NCBI RefSeq assembly: GCF_029767755.1
Contig: NZ_JARUQS010000001.1
Location: 1,448,501 to 1,512,500 of the forward strand
Direction: 5' to 3'
DNA: 64,000 bases
Source: Thiomicrorhabdus sp. zzn3
GTDB taxonomy: Bacteria > Pseudomonadota > Gammaproteobacteria > Thiomicrospirales > Thiomicrospiraceae
Part shown: in pieces, positions 21,000 to 30,197 of the stretch
Layout: each line of letters opens with the position of its first letter
Numbering within the stretch: position 1 is the stretch's first letter
Translations under genes and position numbers: made by a program
The notes under the pieces: model-generated
Told to the model about the DNA's origin: nothing
Database searches by the model: none
Seen by the model: only the letters and a program-made list of their open reading frames with translations

Positions 21000-21557
21000 T
21001 TACTTACCTTTTTTTGCTGGAGCCACCATCATTTGCATCTGACGGCCTTCCATTTTCGGCATTTGTTCAACGGTCGCAACCTCTTGAATGTCATCCCGAA
21101 CGCGCTCCAACATTTTCAATCCCAGTTCCTTGTGGGTAATTTCACGGCCACGGAACCAAATGGTTACCTTGACGCGATCTCCCTTATCTAGGAATTTCAT
21201 CAGGTTGCGTAGTTTGACCTGATAATCTCCCTCCTCAGTTCCCGGGCGAAACTTAACTTCCTTAACCTGCACTTGCTTCTGTTTTTTCTTCGCTTCGTGC
21301 TGTTTTTTCTGTTGCTGGTAAAGGTATTTACCATAATCCATAATCCGGCAGACCGGCGGAGTGGATTTTGCAGAAATTTCGACTAAATCTAATTCTGCTT
21401 CCATGGCAGCATTCAGAGCCTGTTCAATTGAAACAACACCTAATTGCTCTCCATTTTCATCAATCAAGCGAACTTCACTTGCTGTTATAGCCCTGTTAAT
21501 TCTGTCTTTTGGGGCTTCTGGCTGCTGTGGTCTTCCACGACCTCTTCTGATTGCGAT
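21000..21557 (-). CDS. infC: Translation initiation factor IF-3 with a non-canonical start codon
   Basis: About 185 residues. Motifs include [34 protein letters not shown], the basic linker and [19 protein letters not shown]. No ATG, GTG or usable TTG is at the right place: the only TTG (21572) forms part of the Shine-Dalgarno sequence TTGGAGGG itself. ATC at 21557 lies 8 bases after GGAGG (giving [10 protein letters not shown]...), and ATT at 21563 is a closer alternative. E. coli infC uses AUU, which IF-3 discriminates against, so the factor limits its own synthesis; the same logic probably applies here. Confidence 0.95.
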   Translation of the reverse strand: MAIRRGRGRPQQPEAPKDRINRAITASEVRLIDENGEQLGVVSIEQALNAAMEAELDLVEISAKSTPPVCRIMDYGKYLYQQQKKQHEAKKKQKQVQVKEVKFRPGTEEGDYQVKLRNLMKFLDKGDRVKVTIWFRGREITHKELGLKMLERVRDDIQEVATVEQMPKMEGRQMQMMVAPAKKGK

Positions 21558-21592
21558 GGCAATACCCTCCAATTAATAATGCAACAGATTCA

Positions 21593-23524
21593 CTATGCCG
21601 TTTCGACAATACGTCCCAGGTTGGCGATATCTTGATTAAGCAGGTCAACCATTTCTTCAAAGCTGAAACTGCCCATATTTTTACCGCCGCGGGCGCGAAC
21701 ATTCACGGTACCGTCTTGCATTTCCTGATCACCGACGACCAGAATATAAGGTACGCGTTGCATAGTGTGTTCGCGAATTTTAAACCCAACCTTCTCATTT
21801 CTCAAGTCTGTTTCGACTCTAAACCCATGTTTTTTCAATTTATTAGCGAAATCGGCCACATATTCATTATGGACTTCTGAGATCGAAGCCATCACAACTT
21901 GAACCGGTGCCAACCAGGTTGGGAATTTCCCTTCATAATGCTCAACCAGAATACCAACAAAACGTTCAAGCGAACCCAGGATGGCACGGTGTATCATGAC
22001 CGGATGGTGTTTTTCGTTGTCGGCACCGACGTAAACGGCATCTAAACGTTCCGCCTGAGTCATCGAGAAATCCAATTGAATCGTTCCACACTGCCATACG
22101 CGGCCGATACAGTCTTTTAACTGGAATTCGATCTTAGGGCCATAGAAAGCGCCTTCGCCCGGTTGCAACGCATAATCCAGACCGGCGTTTTTCAAGGTGT
22201 TTTCTAAAGCCGTTTCCGCCAGATCCCACACCTCGTCCGATCCAACGCGCATTTCAGGACGAGTCGAGAATTTGACGGCAATATTGTCAAAACCAAAATC
22301 GGCATACGTCTGGAAAACCAAATCGATACACGCCTGCACTTCCTGTTCGATTTGCTCTTCGGTACAGAAAATGTGCGCGTCATCCTGGGTAAAGGAACGA
22401 ACACGCATCAAACCATGCAAGGTACCGGAAGCCTCATTACGGTGTACCAAACCGAATTCCGCAATGCGTATCGGCAGATCACGATAGCTGTGTAGATGAC
22501 GGTTATAGACCTGAATATGCCCAGGACAGTTCATCGGTTTTACGGCATAGTCGCGGTTTTCCGTTTCGGTGGTAAACATATTGTCTTTGAACTTATCCCA
22601 GTGGCCGGACTTTTCCCACAATACGCGATCCATAATCAGCGGCGTACGGATCTCTTCATAATCATTCATCACCAACTGTTCACGCATGTAGTCTTCAACG
22701 ATGCGGTACAGAGTAGTCCCTTTCGGATGCCAAAACGCCATTCCCGGCGCAATATCTTCAACATGGAATAGATCCAACTGACGGCCAAGCTTACGGTGGT
22801 CGCGTTTTTCAGCCTCTTCCATCATATGCAAGTATTCTTTTAGCTCGTCTTTACTGGCGAAGGCCACCCCATAGATACGCTGCAGCATCTTGTTTTCAGA
22901 ATCACCACGCCAATAAGCTCCGGCGACATGTGTCAGCTTAAACGCCTTAATGAATCCCATATTTGGAACGTGCGGCCCACGACACATGTCAATGTATTCT
23001 TCGTGATAGTAGAAACCAAATTCGGTTTCGGCCGGCATATCGGCAATCAATTCCAATTTATAGTCTTCGCCACGTGATTTGAAAATCTCAATCGCTTCAT
23101 CGCGCGGCGTCATTTTTTTGATCACAGGGTATTTAGTCTTAGCCAACTCCTGCATGCGTTTTTCAATCACCTTCAAATCTTCCGGCCCGATTTTAGTCTC
23201 CATATCGATGTCATAATAGAAACCGTTTTCAATCACCGGACCAATCGCCATCTTCACATCTGGATAAAGCTGTTTCAGGGCGTGCCCTAACAGGTGTGCA
23301 CAGGAGTGGCGCATAATGTGTACGCCATCATCATCTTTCAAGGTGACAATTTCCAGAGAAGCGTCTTGTGTAATCAAATCACAGGCGTCTTTCAACTCAC
23401 CGTTTACTCGTCCAGCAATGGTCGCTTTTGCCAAGCCCGCACCAATGCTTTCAGCCACCTGTATGACCGAGACCGCTTCGTCAAAAGTTTTAGTAGAACC
23501 GTCAGGTAAAGTTATGATTGGCAT
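21593..23524 (-). CDS. thrS: Threonyl-tRNA synthetase
   Basis: 643 residues from the ATG at 23524 ([12 protein letters not shown]), the conserved start; 12 extra upstream residues are ignored. It contains an N-terminal TGS domain, the editing domain with [10 protein letters not shown], class II catalytic motifs ([25 protein letters not shown], the [11 protein letters not shown] motif 3 region) and the anticodon-binding domain. First gene of the thrS-infC-rpmI-rplT translation cluster, with 35 bases between its stop and the infC start. Confidence 0.98.
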   Translation of the reverse strand: MPIITLPDGSTKTFDEAVSVIQVAESIGAGLAKATIAGRVNGELKDACDLITQDASLEIVTLKDDDGVHIMRHSCAHLLGHALKQLYPDVKMAIGPVIENGFYYDIDMETKIGPEDLKVIEKRMQELAKTKYPVIKKMTPRDEAIEIFKSRGEDYKLELIADMPAETEFGFYYHEEYIDMCRGPHVPNMGFIKAFKLTHVAGAYWRGDSENKMLQRIYGVAFASKDELKEYLHMMEEAEKRDHRKLGRQLDLFHVEDIAPGMAFWHPKGTTLYRIVEDYMREQLVMNDYEEIRTPLIMDRVLWEKSGHWDKFKDNMFTTETENRDYAVKPMNCPGHIQVYNRHLHSYRDLPIRIAEFGLVHRNEASGTLHGLMRVRSFTQDDAHIFCTEEQIEQEVQACIDLVFQTYADFGFDNIAVKFSTRPEMRVGSDEVWDLAETALENTLKNAGLDYALQPGEGAFYGPKIEFQLKDCIGRVWQCGTIQLDFSMTQAERLDAVYVGADNEKHHPVMIHRAILGSLERFVGILVEHYEGKFPTWLAPVQVVMASISEVHNEYVADFANKLKKHGFRVETDLRNEKVGFKIREHTMQRVPYILVVGDQEMQDGTVNVRARGGKNMGSFSFEEMVDLLNQDIANLGRIVETA

Positions 23525-23650
23525 CGAATTCTTCTCTTTGGCGTACAAATTAAAAATCAAGCTGAATATTTTAGCATTTTCTTATGTGGACATGTAAGGG
23601 ATTCAAGCGTGATTTGATGGATTATTCATTCACTTGAATCGAATAAAATG

Positions 23651-23674
23651 AAACTGAGCAGGCCCGCTCAGTTT
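23651..23674. terminator. Inverted repeat downstream of the second HDOD gene
   Basis: AAACTGAGC and GCTCAGTTT are exact reverse complements around AGGCCC. The sequence is a one-base variant of the CAGGCCTG element with the same CTCAGTTT flank on both sides. It sits 20 bases after the HDOD stop on the minus strand and is followed there by a T-rich run. Confidence 0.6.
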
Positions 23675-23693
23675 AGGCAAGTTAAGCTAAAAG

Positions 23694-24611
23694 TTACAGC
23701 ATTCCGGCCTGCTCGGCTGTTTCACGCGCCTTTTGCAGCATTTCGTCGTACTGTTCCAACTCCAGACCAAAAAAACCAAGCGCCCCCATCAATTGGGAGG
23801 AAGGCGTATCACGCTCTTCTTCACTTAAATCTGCAACACCGTTTTCCACATCCAAGCGGAAAGCGCCCTGTTCAGCCAAATAGGTCAGGTAAGCATGGGT
23901 TTGGAATTTGCCATCGGCTTTTTCCGGCGTATGGTGATTCGCTACCCCCATAATCACTTCCTGAGGGAACTTCCATTGCTGCAACAGACGCGCACTCATC
24001 ATGGCATGATGAGTGCCAAATACTTGAAACTCTGCCGGTGCCAATCGGCTGATCTGGTAGTCGGTTAAACGCATCACTTCCAAATATTTTTCGCGATCTT
24101 CCACCGCCAGCAAATAGATGCCAATATCATGCATCAAACCGCATAAAAACGCTTCACCCGCATTGATATGCAACGCCTTCGCCAAGGTTTGGGCCACAAA
24201 AGCGGATAATAAAGCGTGTCTTAGGAAATGCTTCTCACTGAATGGCGGCTTGGTTTTAAAGGTTGACTTATAGTTAATCGCGTGTGCCATCAAACGCACA
24301 TCCTGGGTACCGATGCGCATTACCGCTTCTGACAGGTCACTGATCTTTTTACCCATCGAATACTTGGCCGTATTCACCACGCCAATCAAACCGGCCGCTA
24401 AACGAGGGTCCAATGCAATCAGCTGTACAACATCATCAACATGAACATCTTCACCGCTCGCTATCAGACGCTCCAGTTTCATCAACGCATCTGGAAAATG
24501 TGGAAGATCATCTAATGCCTGCAAACGCTCAATGATCGCTTTACTTACATTTGGCTTGTTTGTCGCTTCTGCGCTCACAAAATTTTCCCCATATTCAAGC
24601 CGATTATTCAA
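23694..24611 (-). CDS. HDOD-domain signalling protein
   Basis: 305 residues, with one HDOD domain at about residues 25-230. Landmarks are LPHFPDALMKLERLI, VVQLIALDPRLAAGLIGVVN, CGLMHDIGIYLL, THHAMMSARLLQQWKFP and GVANHHTPEK. No attached output domain. It is of the same class as the protein at 567-1400, although the two differ widely. Divergent from the riboswitch-controlled thiamine unit. The partner is unknown. Confidence 0.85.
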   Translation of the reverse strand: MNNRLEYGENFVSAEATNKPNVSKAIIERLQALDDLPHFPDALMKLERLIASGEDVHVDDVVQLIALDPRLAAGLIGVVNTAKYSMGKKISDLSEAVMRIGTQDVRLMAHAINYKSTFKTKPPFSEKHFLRHALLSAFVAQTLAKALHINAGEAFLCGLMHDIGIYLLAVEDREKYLEVMRLTDYQISRLAPAEFQVFGTHHAMMSARLLQQWKFPQEVIMGVANHHTPEKADGKFQTHAYLTYLAEQGAFRLDVENGVADLSEEERDTPSSQLMGALGFFGLELEQYDEMLQKARETAEQAGML

Positions 24612-24713
24612 AATGGCTAATTTTACAGATAGGCTAATGACAATTAGGCGTTAATTTTTACATAAAAATCGGATAAAATCCGCACCGATTATCTATAAAT
24701 TTTAAAACACTTT

Positions 24714-24805
24714 TTGCCTAGGGGTGGCGTTACAGCCTGAGATCTTCGCTTAAAGAAGGAACCCTAAGAACCTGATCCAGTTAATACTGGCGTAGGGACA
24801 GGCCG
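24714..24805 (+). promoter_or_regulatory. TPP riboswitch (THI element)
   Basis: The conserved aptamer words are present in order: GGGGTG near the 5' side, GCCTGAGA, ACCCT, GAACCTGATC, then TTAATACTGGCGTAGGGA close to the 3' side. It binds thiamine pyrophosphate and normally represses thiamine synthesis or uptake genes. It lies about 100 bases ahead of the TonB receptor ATG. Confidence 0.95.
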
Positions 24806-24880
24806 CAGCATACGACATTCAAAAGAACCTTTTGAATCAACAGGTTCCATTCGTTCGATTCACTGATCTGCTCTTCCTGT

Positions 24881-24900
24881 CCTTTTAGATAACTAAAAGG
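24881..24900 (+). promoter_or_regulatory. Shine-Dalgarno sequestering hairpin of the TPP riboswitch
   Basis: CCTTTTAG-ATAA-CTAAAAGG is a perfect 8-bp stem. Its 3' arm contains the AAAGG ribosome site, 8 bases before the ATG at 24909. There is no T-tract. This suggests control of translation rather than transcription. Confidence 0.75.
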
Positions 24901-24908
24901 AATTTCCA

Positions 24909-27011
24909 ATGAAACGCAAACCACTTGTTTTTGCTCTAGCCGCACTTGGCTGCACATCAAGTTATGCCGAGCAACTCGACACCATTACCGTTAACGCCGA
25001 CTTTCGTCCGCATGCACTGGAAGAAACCGCCTCCAGCGTCAGCGTCATCAGCTCCGAAGAGATGCAAAAGCGCTCGGCGCAACACTTGGAAAACGTCCTT
25101 AATTTAGCCCCTAACGTTAACTCGGCAAGCGGAGCTTCTCGGAACAAGTACGTTCAAATTCGTGGAATCGGTGAACGCGGTCAATTTTCAACCCCGATCA
25201 ACCCATCCGTTGGCCTTTCTATCGATGGCATTGATTACAGCCGCAGTGGCGCGGCCGGCACCCTGTTTGACACAAAACAGGTAGAGATCCTTCGCGGCCC
25301 ACAGGGCACGCGTTTTGGCGCCAACGCACTTGCAGGCATGATTTTACTGGAAAGCAATGAGCCCACCAATCATACCGAAGCGCACATTGAACAAAGCATT
25401 GCATCTCGCAACACCCGTTCCACCGGAATTGCTGTAGGCGGACCTTTAATCAAAGATAAATTACTAGGCCGCGTTGCCATTCACAAGCACGTCTCGGACG
25501 GCTATATGGAAAACACCTATCTGGATCGTGAAGACACTCAGAACCAGGATGAGTTAACCGGCCGCGCCCATCTGAAATGGCTGGCCAGCGATGACTTAAC
25601 GTTGGATCTGAAAGCGCTGCATATCAATATGGATAACGGCTACGACGCATTCAGTTTTGACAATGATTTCACCACCACAACCGACCAACCGGGAAAAGAC
25701 ACTTTAAAATCAGATGCCCTGGCATTTAAAGCGACCTGGGACATTAACCCGTCGGTAACCATGGAAACCACGCTGACCCAATCCGATTCCGAACTGGAAT
25801 ACAGCTATGATGATGACTGGACCTATGACGGCCAGTATGCCGGCGGCTACAGCGCGTTCGATCAATACCTTAGAGATCGCAAGAACCGTTCCATTGATAT
25901 GCGTTTCCTCTCCGCCGACCAAGGTCGCATTTTCAACAATACCACCGACTGGGTGGCGGGTTTCTATCAGCTTAAACAAGATGAAGACCTGCATCGCACC
26001 TACCCTTATGTGGATTCCCCGAGCGGCAAAGAGTCCAGCAGCTACCAAACGACCAACACGGCGTTGTATGGTCAGCTGGACCACCACCTCAACGACAAAA
26101 CCACACTGACCGTCGGCCTTCGTGCCGAACAGTTTGAAGCGGATTACCGCAATTCCTATGGCTTCAGCCATGACACCGACGAATTGCTGTATGGTGGCAA
26201 AATCGGCCTGCAACACCAAATCAATAAAGAGCACCTTGGCTTTGTCACCCTGTCTCGCGGCTATAAAGCCGGCGGCGTGAATGACGACGCCTCACTGCCG
26301 GAAGACAAAATCGCGTTTGACACCGAAACCCTCTGGAATCTGGAAACCGGATTAAACTCATCCATGCTCGACAATCGCTTAAAAACCCGCTTAACCGTGT
26401 TTTACATGCAGCGTAACGACCAGCAGGTTAACAGCTCAACCCAAAAAGATGGCTCGCCAGACTTCACCATCTATTTGGACAATGCCGCTCAAGGCGAACA
26501 TTATGGCTTAGAAACAGAGATCGATTGGAGCATCAATCGTGAATGGCGCCTTCTGGCTTCGCTTGGGTTGCTTAACGCCACTTTCACCGATTACACCTAC
26601 GTGGATCCAAACGACACGTCTAACACCATCAGCCTGGATGGCCGGGAACAGGCGCATGCGCCTCGCTATCAATTCTCATTGGGCGGAGAGTACTACTTCG
26701 CACCAGGCTGGATTGCCAGCGCCAACATTGAAGGTAAGGACGCGTTCTACTTCTCCAACAGTCACAATGCTCGCTCTGATGCTTATCACCTGATTAATGC
26801 CAGCCTGGAATACATGACCGGTGACTGGACCTTTACCTTGTGGGCACGCAATCTCGCCGATACCGAATACGATGTACGCGGCTACCACTTTGGGATTGAC
26901 CCAAGCCTGGAGTATGATTCCTCTAATGGCGACTGGGGCTACGATCCGGCCACCTACACTCAAAAAGGCGAACCACGTACCGTTGGCCTAACCGTCTCCT
27001 GGGACTACTGA
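24909..27011 (+). CDS. TonB-dependent receptor, probable thiamine uptake
   Basis: 700 residues. A signal peptide (LVFALAALGCTSSYA) is followed by a plug domain with VEILRGPQGTRFGANALAG and a 22-strand barrel ending in an aromatic residue (VGLTVSWDY). The receptor should move its substrate across the outer membrane using TonB energy. The TPP riboswitch in its leader, and the thiamine-type genes after it, make thiamine or a thiamine precursor the likely substrate; this is inferred from regulation, not from the barrel sequence. No clear TonB box was picked out beyond the DTITV segment near the mature N-terminus. Confidence 0.9.
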   Translation: MKRKPLVFALAALGCTSSYAEQLDTITVNADFRPHALEETASSVSVISSEEMQKRSAQHLENVLNLAPNVNSASGASRNKYVQIRGIGERGQFSTPINPSVGLSIDGIDYSRSGAAGTLFDTKQVEILRGPQGTRFGANALAGMILLESNEPTNHTEAHIEQSIASRNTRSTGIAVGGPLIKDKLLGRVAIHKHVSDGYMENTYLDREDTQNQDELTGRAHLKWLASDDLTLDLKALHINMDNGYDAFSFDNDFTTTTDQPGKDTLKSDALAFKATWDINPSVTMETTLTQSDSELEYSYDDDWTYDGQYAGGYSAFDQYLRDRKNRSIDMRFLSADQGRIFNNTTDWVAGFYQLKQDEDLHRTYPYVDSPSGKESSSYQTTNTALYGQLDHHLNDKTTLTVGLRAEQFEADYRNSYGFSHDTDELLYGGKIGLQHQINKEHLGFVTLSRGYKAGGVNDDASLPEDKIAFDTETLWNLETGLNSSMLDNRLKTRLTVFYMQRNDQQVNSSTQKDGSPDFTIYLDNAAQGEHYGLETEIDWSINREWRLLASLGLLNATFTDYTYVDPNDTSNTISLDGREQAHAPRYQFSLGGEYYFAPGWIASANIEGKDAFYFSNSHNARSDAYHLINASLEYMTGDWTFTLWARNLADTEYDVRGYHFGIDPSLEYDSSNGDWGYDPATYTQKGEPRTVGLTVSWDY

Positions 27012-27024
27012 TCCGGAAAACCCG

Positions 27025-27054
27025 CAGGGCTTATAACCTTTAAACTAAGCCCTG
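27025..27054 (+). terminator. Intercistronic stem-loop after the TonB receptor
   Basis: CAGGGCTTA pairs exactly with TAAGCCCTG across a 12-base loop. No T-tract follows, so it is more likely an mRNA stability or processing element than a full terminator. Confidence 0.45.
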
Positions 27055-27097
27055 TTATCGAGCTCAACAAATCCAAAACGATCATGAGGATTGATTT

Positions 27098-27367
27098 ATG
27101 AGAGTATCCATCGACATCAGCATGTATCCTCTTCAAGAAGAGTACTGCCAACCGATCCTGGACTTCATTGACCGCATCGAACAAAACCCGCACCTGAAGG
27201 TGGAGCGTAACAGCATGAGCACACAGGTATTCGGCGAATACCGCACCGTCATGGCGGAATTGAATGAAGAAATACTGATCGCACTTGAAAAACTGCCGCA
27301 AACGGTATTTGTACTCAAACTCGTCGGAACCGACCGTTCCAGAGCGGTAATTAACGCTTGTGAATGA
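27098..27367 (+). CDS. Thiamine-binding-type small protein (YkoF/MTH1187-like)
   Basis: 89 residues. The fold pattern DISMYPLQEEYCQPILDFI followed by LKVERNSMSTQVFGEY is typical of the small ferredoxin-like YkoF/COG0011-type family, members of which bind thiamine or hydroxymethylpyrimidine in the cytosol. Located in the riboswitch-controlled unit, it may hand thiamine from the permease to kinases, or act as a binding or sensor protein. It overlaps the next gene by 8 bases. The family call is from pattern memory; the ligand is inferred from context. Confidence 0.75.
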   Translation: MRVSIDISMYPLQEEYCQPILDFIDRIEQNPHLKVERNSMSTQVFGEYRTVMAELNEEILIALEKLPQTVFVLKLVGTDRSRAVINACE

Positions 27368-27977
27368 GCCTTTCCTGCAAACCGTAAGCACACTGCTTTC
27401 CGCCCTCTCGGGCTGGGAGTGGATTGCGACGACACTGGGCATTTTATATGTCATTCTCGCCGCAAAAGAGTCTATCTGGTGCTGGCCAACGGCCTTTGTC
27501 AGCACGTTGATCTACACCCTGTTATTTTGGGAAGGTCAGCTGCCGATGCAGGCACTATTGAATGCCTACTATCTGTTCATGGCCGTGTACGGCTTTATGC
27601 TCTGGCGCAAGCATGGAGATCAAAAAGAGGACCTGCGCATTTCCACCAGGCCTGTTCGGTTTCATATTATCTATATCGTCAGCGGAGCAGTGCTGACCGT
27701 CGCCACCGGTTTTTATATCGATAACGTCTTGCATTCACGCCTGCCGTTTCTCGATGCCTTTGTCACCGTTTTTTCCGTTATGAACACGGTCTTAATGGCG
27801 AGAAAGGTTTTAGAAAACTGGCTTTACTGGCTCATCATCGACAGTGCCGCCATCGCACTCTACTGGCAAACCGGCTTCCACATCACCATTATCATGTTCG
27901 GCGTATACCTGATCTTGGCCATTGTCGGTTACTATAACTGGAAAAAGCTTTTCCAAACCCGAACTCAGAGCAGCTAA
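27360..27977 (+). CDS. pnuT: PnuC-family permease, probable thiamine transporter PnuT
   Basis: 205 residues with about seven membrane helices. It has the PnuC hallmarks WCWPTAFVSTLIYTLLFWEG, LLNAYYLFMAVYGFMLW and, near the C-terminus, the helix with ALYWQTGF. PnuC-type proteins are facilitators for vitamins trapped by phosphorylation inside the cell: nicotinamide riboside (PnuC), riboflavin (PnuX) or thiamine (PnuT). The TPP riboswitch upstream points to thiamine. GTG start at 27360, overlapping the previous stop. A CAGGCCTGTTCGGTTT element (27648) lies inside the coding region. Confidence 0.85.
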   Translation: MNEPFLQTVSTLLSALSGWEWIATTLGILYVILAAKESIWCWPTAFVSTLIYTLLFWEGQLPMQALLNAYYLFMAVYGFMLWRKHGDQKEDLRISTRPVRFHIIYIVSGAVLTVATGFYIDNVLHSRLPFLDAFVTVFSVMNTVLMARKVLENWLYWLIIDSAAIALYWQTGFHITIIMFGVYLILAIVGYYNWKKLFQTRTQSS

Positions 27978-27978
27978 T

Positions 27979-28902
27979 TTAATCAAAACGGGTTGGCGCG
28001 TTCATCCACGCCTCTAAAGAGGATTCGCCCAACACATTCATTAAAAACAACAGCAATCGATAGACTGTTCTGTCCTCGCCAATCACCGGAACAGAAGCAA
28101 GTATCTCATACTCCTGCTTAAAGAGTTGCGCCTGCTGTTCATCCAGCAGATATTCAAGCATCACCCACTCTAACTCGCGCGCGCCCCACACCATGGCATC
28201 CACATCCACCAAAACCAGCTGGTGAGCATGGCGTAAAAACTGATCCCAGCGTAAATCCGGCATAATCGGCACAAACTCAGCAGGCCGGTTCGACCAGGCC
28301 TGTTCAAAACTATGCAACGGCTTGGCGTACGCTTGAACATCCACTTTTAAGCTTTCCGCCAATTCCTGAATGGTGGCCACCACCTTCCTGCCCCAATCAT
28401 CAGCCTCAACAGTCGGCTCAAACAAGGGACCAAAGTGCCGGGAACGTTGTTGATGCAACAAGCCTAAGTGCTGCGCCAACATGGAAACTTCTACAAGGCC
28501 TACCACTTCTGCGACAGCCCCCCCTTCCACTTTTTCAGCTAATAACCAACCACAAGATTCGGTTTGGGCGCCTGCCGCCGACAATAGTCTTGGAACAGGC
28601 AATCCTCCCCACTGCTCAAGCAGACGATACACTTCGGCATAACGCCCCATCTGCAAGGCAAACTTCAATCCAAAGAGTTGTGACATCCCCATCCAAAAAG
28701 GGGATTGATCTAACACCGACTGCGAGCACAGCTTTAAGACGGCCTCAACCTCTTCTCCCTGATCTGGCAATACACACTTTGCCTGCCACAGCTGATTGGT
28801 ACTGTCCTCGTACCGCACCGGCATCCGCTCGACCTCGCTTAATTGAGGAAAACGAGCCCTCTGAATCCCGGAAAGGCATTGATAAATGAACTCCATACTC
28901 AT
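27979..28902 (-). CDS. Aminoglycoside-phosphotransferase-fold protein of unknown substrate
   Basis: 307 residues from the ATG at 28902 (the 29007 start adds an unlikely hydrophobic lead). The C-terminal half resembles the APH/choline-kinase fold. MPDLRWDQFL aligns with the catalytic loop HGDLHPGNVL, keeping the Asp but not the His or Asn (Met, Gln), and LVLVDVDAMVWGARELEW aligns with the metal-binding Asp loop. The stop is one base from the end of pnuT on the other strand. The neighbourhood suggests thiamine kinase-like salvage, but the degenerate loop and the opposite strand make that a guess. CAGGCCTG at 28295. Confidence 0.6.
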   Translation of the reverse strand: MSMEFIYQCLSGIQRARFPQLSEVERMPVRYEDSTNQLWQAKCVLPDQGEEVEAVLKLCSQSVLDQSPFWMGMSQLFGLKFALQMGRYAEVYRLLEQWGGLPVPRLLSAAGAQTESCGWLLAEKVEGGAVAEVVGLVEVSMLAQHLGLLHQQRSRHFGPLFEPTVEADDWGRKVVATIQELAESLKVDVQAYAKPLHSFEQAWSNRPAEFVPIMPDLRWDQFLRHAHQLVLVDVDAMVWGARELEWVMLEYLLDEQQAQLFKQEYEILASVPVIGEDRTVYRLLLFLMNVLGESSLEAWMNAPTRFD

Positions 28903-29132
28903 AAACAAAAGCATAGCATCAAATGCCACACACCGTACGCCATCTATTGCTTTATGTGTTCCCTGCCTCCAACAAACCAGGAGCAGTTTAAAGGCGACAG
29001 AATACAAATAGAGTACCTATTAAACGGTTTTTTTAGATATAATGATCGGCTGAACTTATTTTTATTGGCTTTTCCAAGCATTAACATAACAGAGCGCATG
29101 CTTGGGATTGGAATAACTGAAAGGAACCCGTT

Positions 29133-29780
29133 ATGAATTTCGATCAAGCTCGTTTTTTGATGGTAGAACAACAAATTCGCCCGTGGGACATTCTTGACCA
29201 AAAAGTGCTTGATCAATTTCTTGAAACCCCTCGTCACGAATTTGTTGATGACGCCAACCGTGCGCTGGCCTACACCGACATCGAACTGCCCATCGGTCAC
29301 GGCGAAGTGATGATGGCCCCTAAGATTGAAGCCAAACTGCTGCAAGCCGTGGACATTGATGACAGTGATACGGTTCTTGAAATTGGAACGGGAAGCGGTT
29401 TTTTAACCGCATTGATGGCCAAACTTGGAAAATCCGTCACCACGGTTGAAATCCATGAAGACCTGCAAGCGATCGCCAAAGAACGCTTAAAAGAATTCGA
29501 CAACATTGAATTTTACATTGGTGATGGCAGTGAAGATTGGGCGGACAGCAAACAGTATGACGTCATTGTATTAACCGGGTCAGTGGCCGAAATTCCACAA
29601 GCCTACAAAGAAAAATTGAACTTGGGCGGGCGCCTTGCCGTCATTTGCGGCCAATCACCGGCGATGACGGCTGAAGTGTTAACGCGCATCAGCGAAGGCG
29701 AATGGGAAACCGAACCCCTGTTTGAGACCGACCTGAAGCCATTGGTTAATGCAGAAGCCAAAGCCCAATTTTCTCTGTAA
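29133..29780 (+). CDS. pcm: Protein-L-isoaspartate O-methyltransferase-like protein
   Basis: 215 residues. A Rossmann-fold methyltransferase with motif I LEIGTGSGFLTALMA, the PCMT-type N-terminus MVEQQIRPWDILD and the post-I acidic TTVEIH. Pcm repairs isoaspartyl residues with S-adenosylmethionine. Members that start with this RPW pattern are a common proteobacterial variant, often annotated simply as protein-L-isoaspartate methyltransferase. Ribosome site GAAAGGAACCC precedes the ATG; a TATAAT box is at 29038-29043. Single gene. Confidence 0.87.
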   Translation: MNFDQARFLMVEQQIRPWDILDQKVLDQFLETPRHEFVDDANRALAYTDIELPIGHGEVMMAPKIEAKLLQAVDIDDSDTVLEIGTGSGFLTALMAKLGKSVTTVEIHEDLQAIAKERLKEFDNIEFYIGDGSEDWADSKQYDVIVLTGSVAEIPQAYKEKLNLGGRLAVICGQSPAMTAEVLTRISEGEWETEPLFETDLKPLVNAEAKAQFSL

Positions 29781-30197
29781 CAAGGCTTTTCGCTGCCTGT
29801 TTTATCCCGCCCTCTTTTCCCTGACAGAGACAACATTCTTTCAAGCCTCCGCGTAAGTTGTCTCTGTTGAACGTCTGTGCTCGCTTGCTCCTAGCCTCTC
29901 CACCTTTTCAATCAACTTTCGATCAAAAACTTGACAAATGTCAAATAACCTTCAAACTCAAGCATAGAAATGCGTAACATTTCTTACTAAACTGACACTC
30001 AACGGTGGAAACTTATCCAGCTGGAACCGAATTCAACTTTCCGATTCACCTTAGCACGCTTTTATCAACATAATTTTTTTATAGTCTCATTAATAAAAAT
30101 TTTTGAATTCCATTCCTGTGCGGTCATTCTAGAATAGTCTTTAGCTATAAGTACCACTTATACAGCATAAACTTCACTAATTATAAGGAAATTCAAA
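29781..30197 (+). other. 417-base intergenic region upstream of the sulfide/cytochrome operon
   Basis: No gene seen. It holds a strong stem-loop with 10-bp arms (CAGAGACAAC at 29825-29834, its complement at 29857-29866), probably the pcm terminator; an AT-rich stretch with several possible -10 boxes; and a 17-bp inverted repeat TATAAGT-ACC-ACTTATA (30146-30162), 36 bases before the next ATG. Confidence 0.6.
30146..30162. promoter_or_regulatory. Candidate operator of the sulfide/cytochrome operon
   Basis: A perfect inverted repeat with 7-bp arms and a 3-bp spacer, just upstream of the operon start and overlapping a plausible -10 (TATAAG). The binding regulator is not known. Confidence 0.45.

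Noticed and set aside
23651..23674. Counting AAACTGAGCAGGCCCGCTC as a 27th exact CAGGCCTG element
   Set aside because: The core is CAGGCCCG, one base off. The flanks match well, so it is listed as a variant terminator but not counted.
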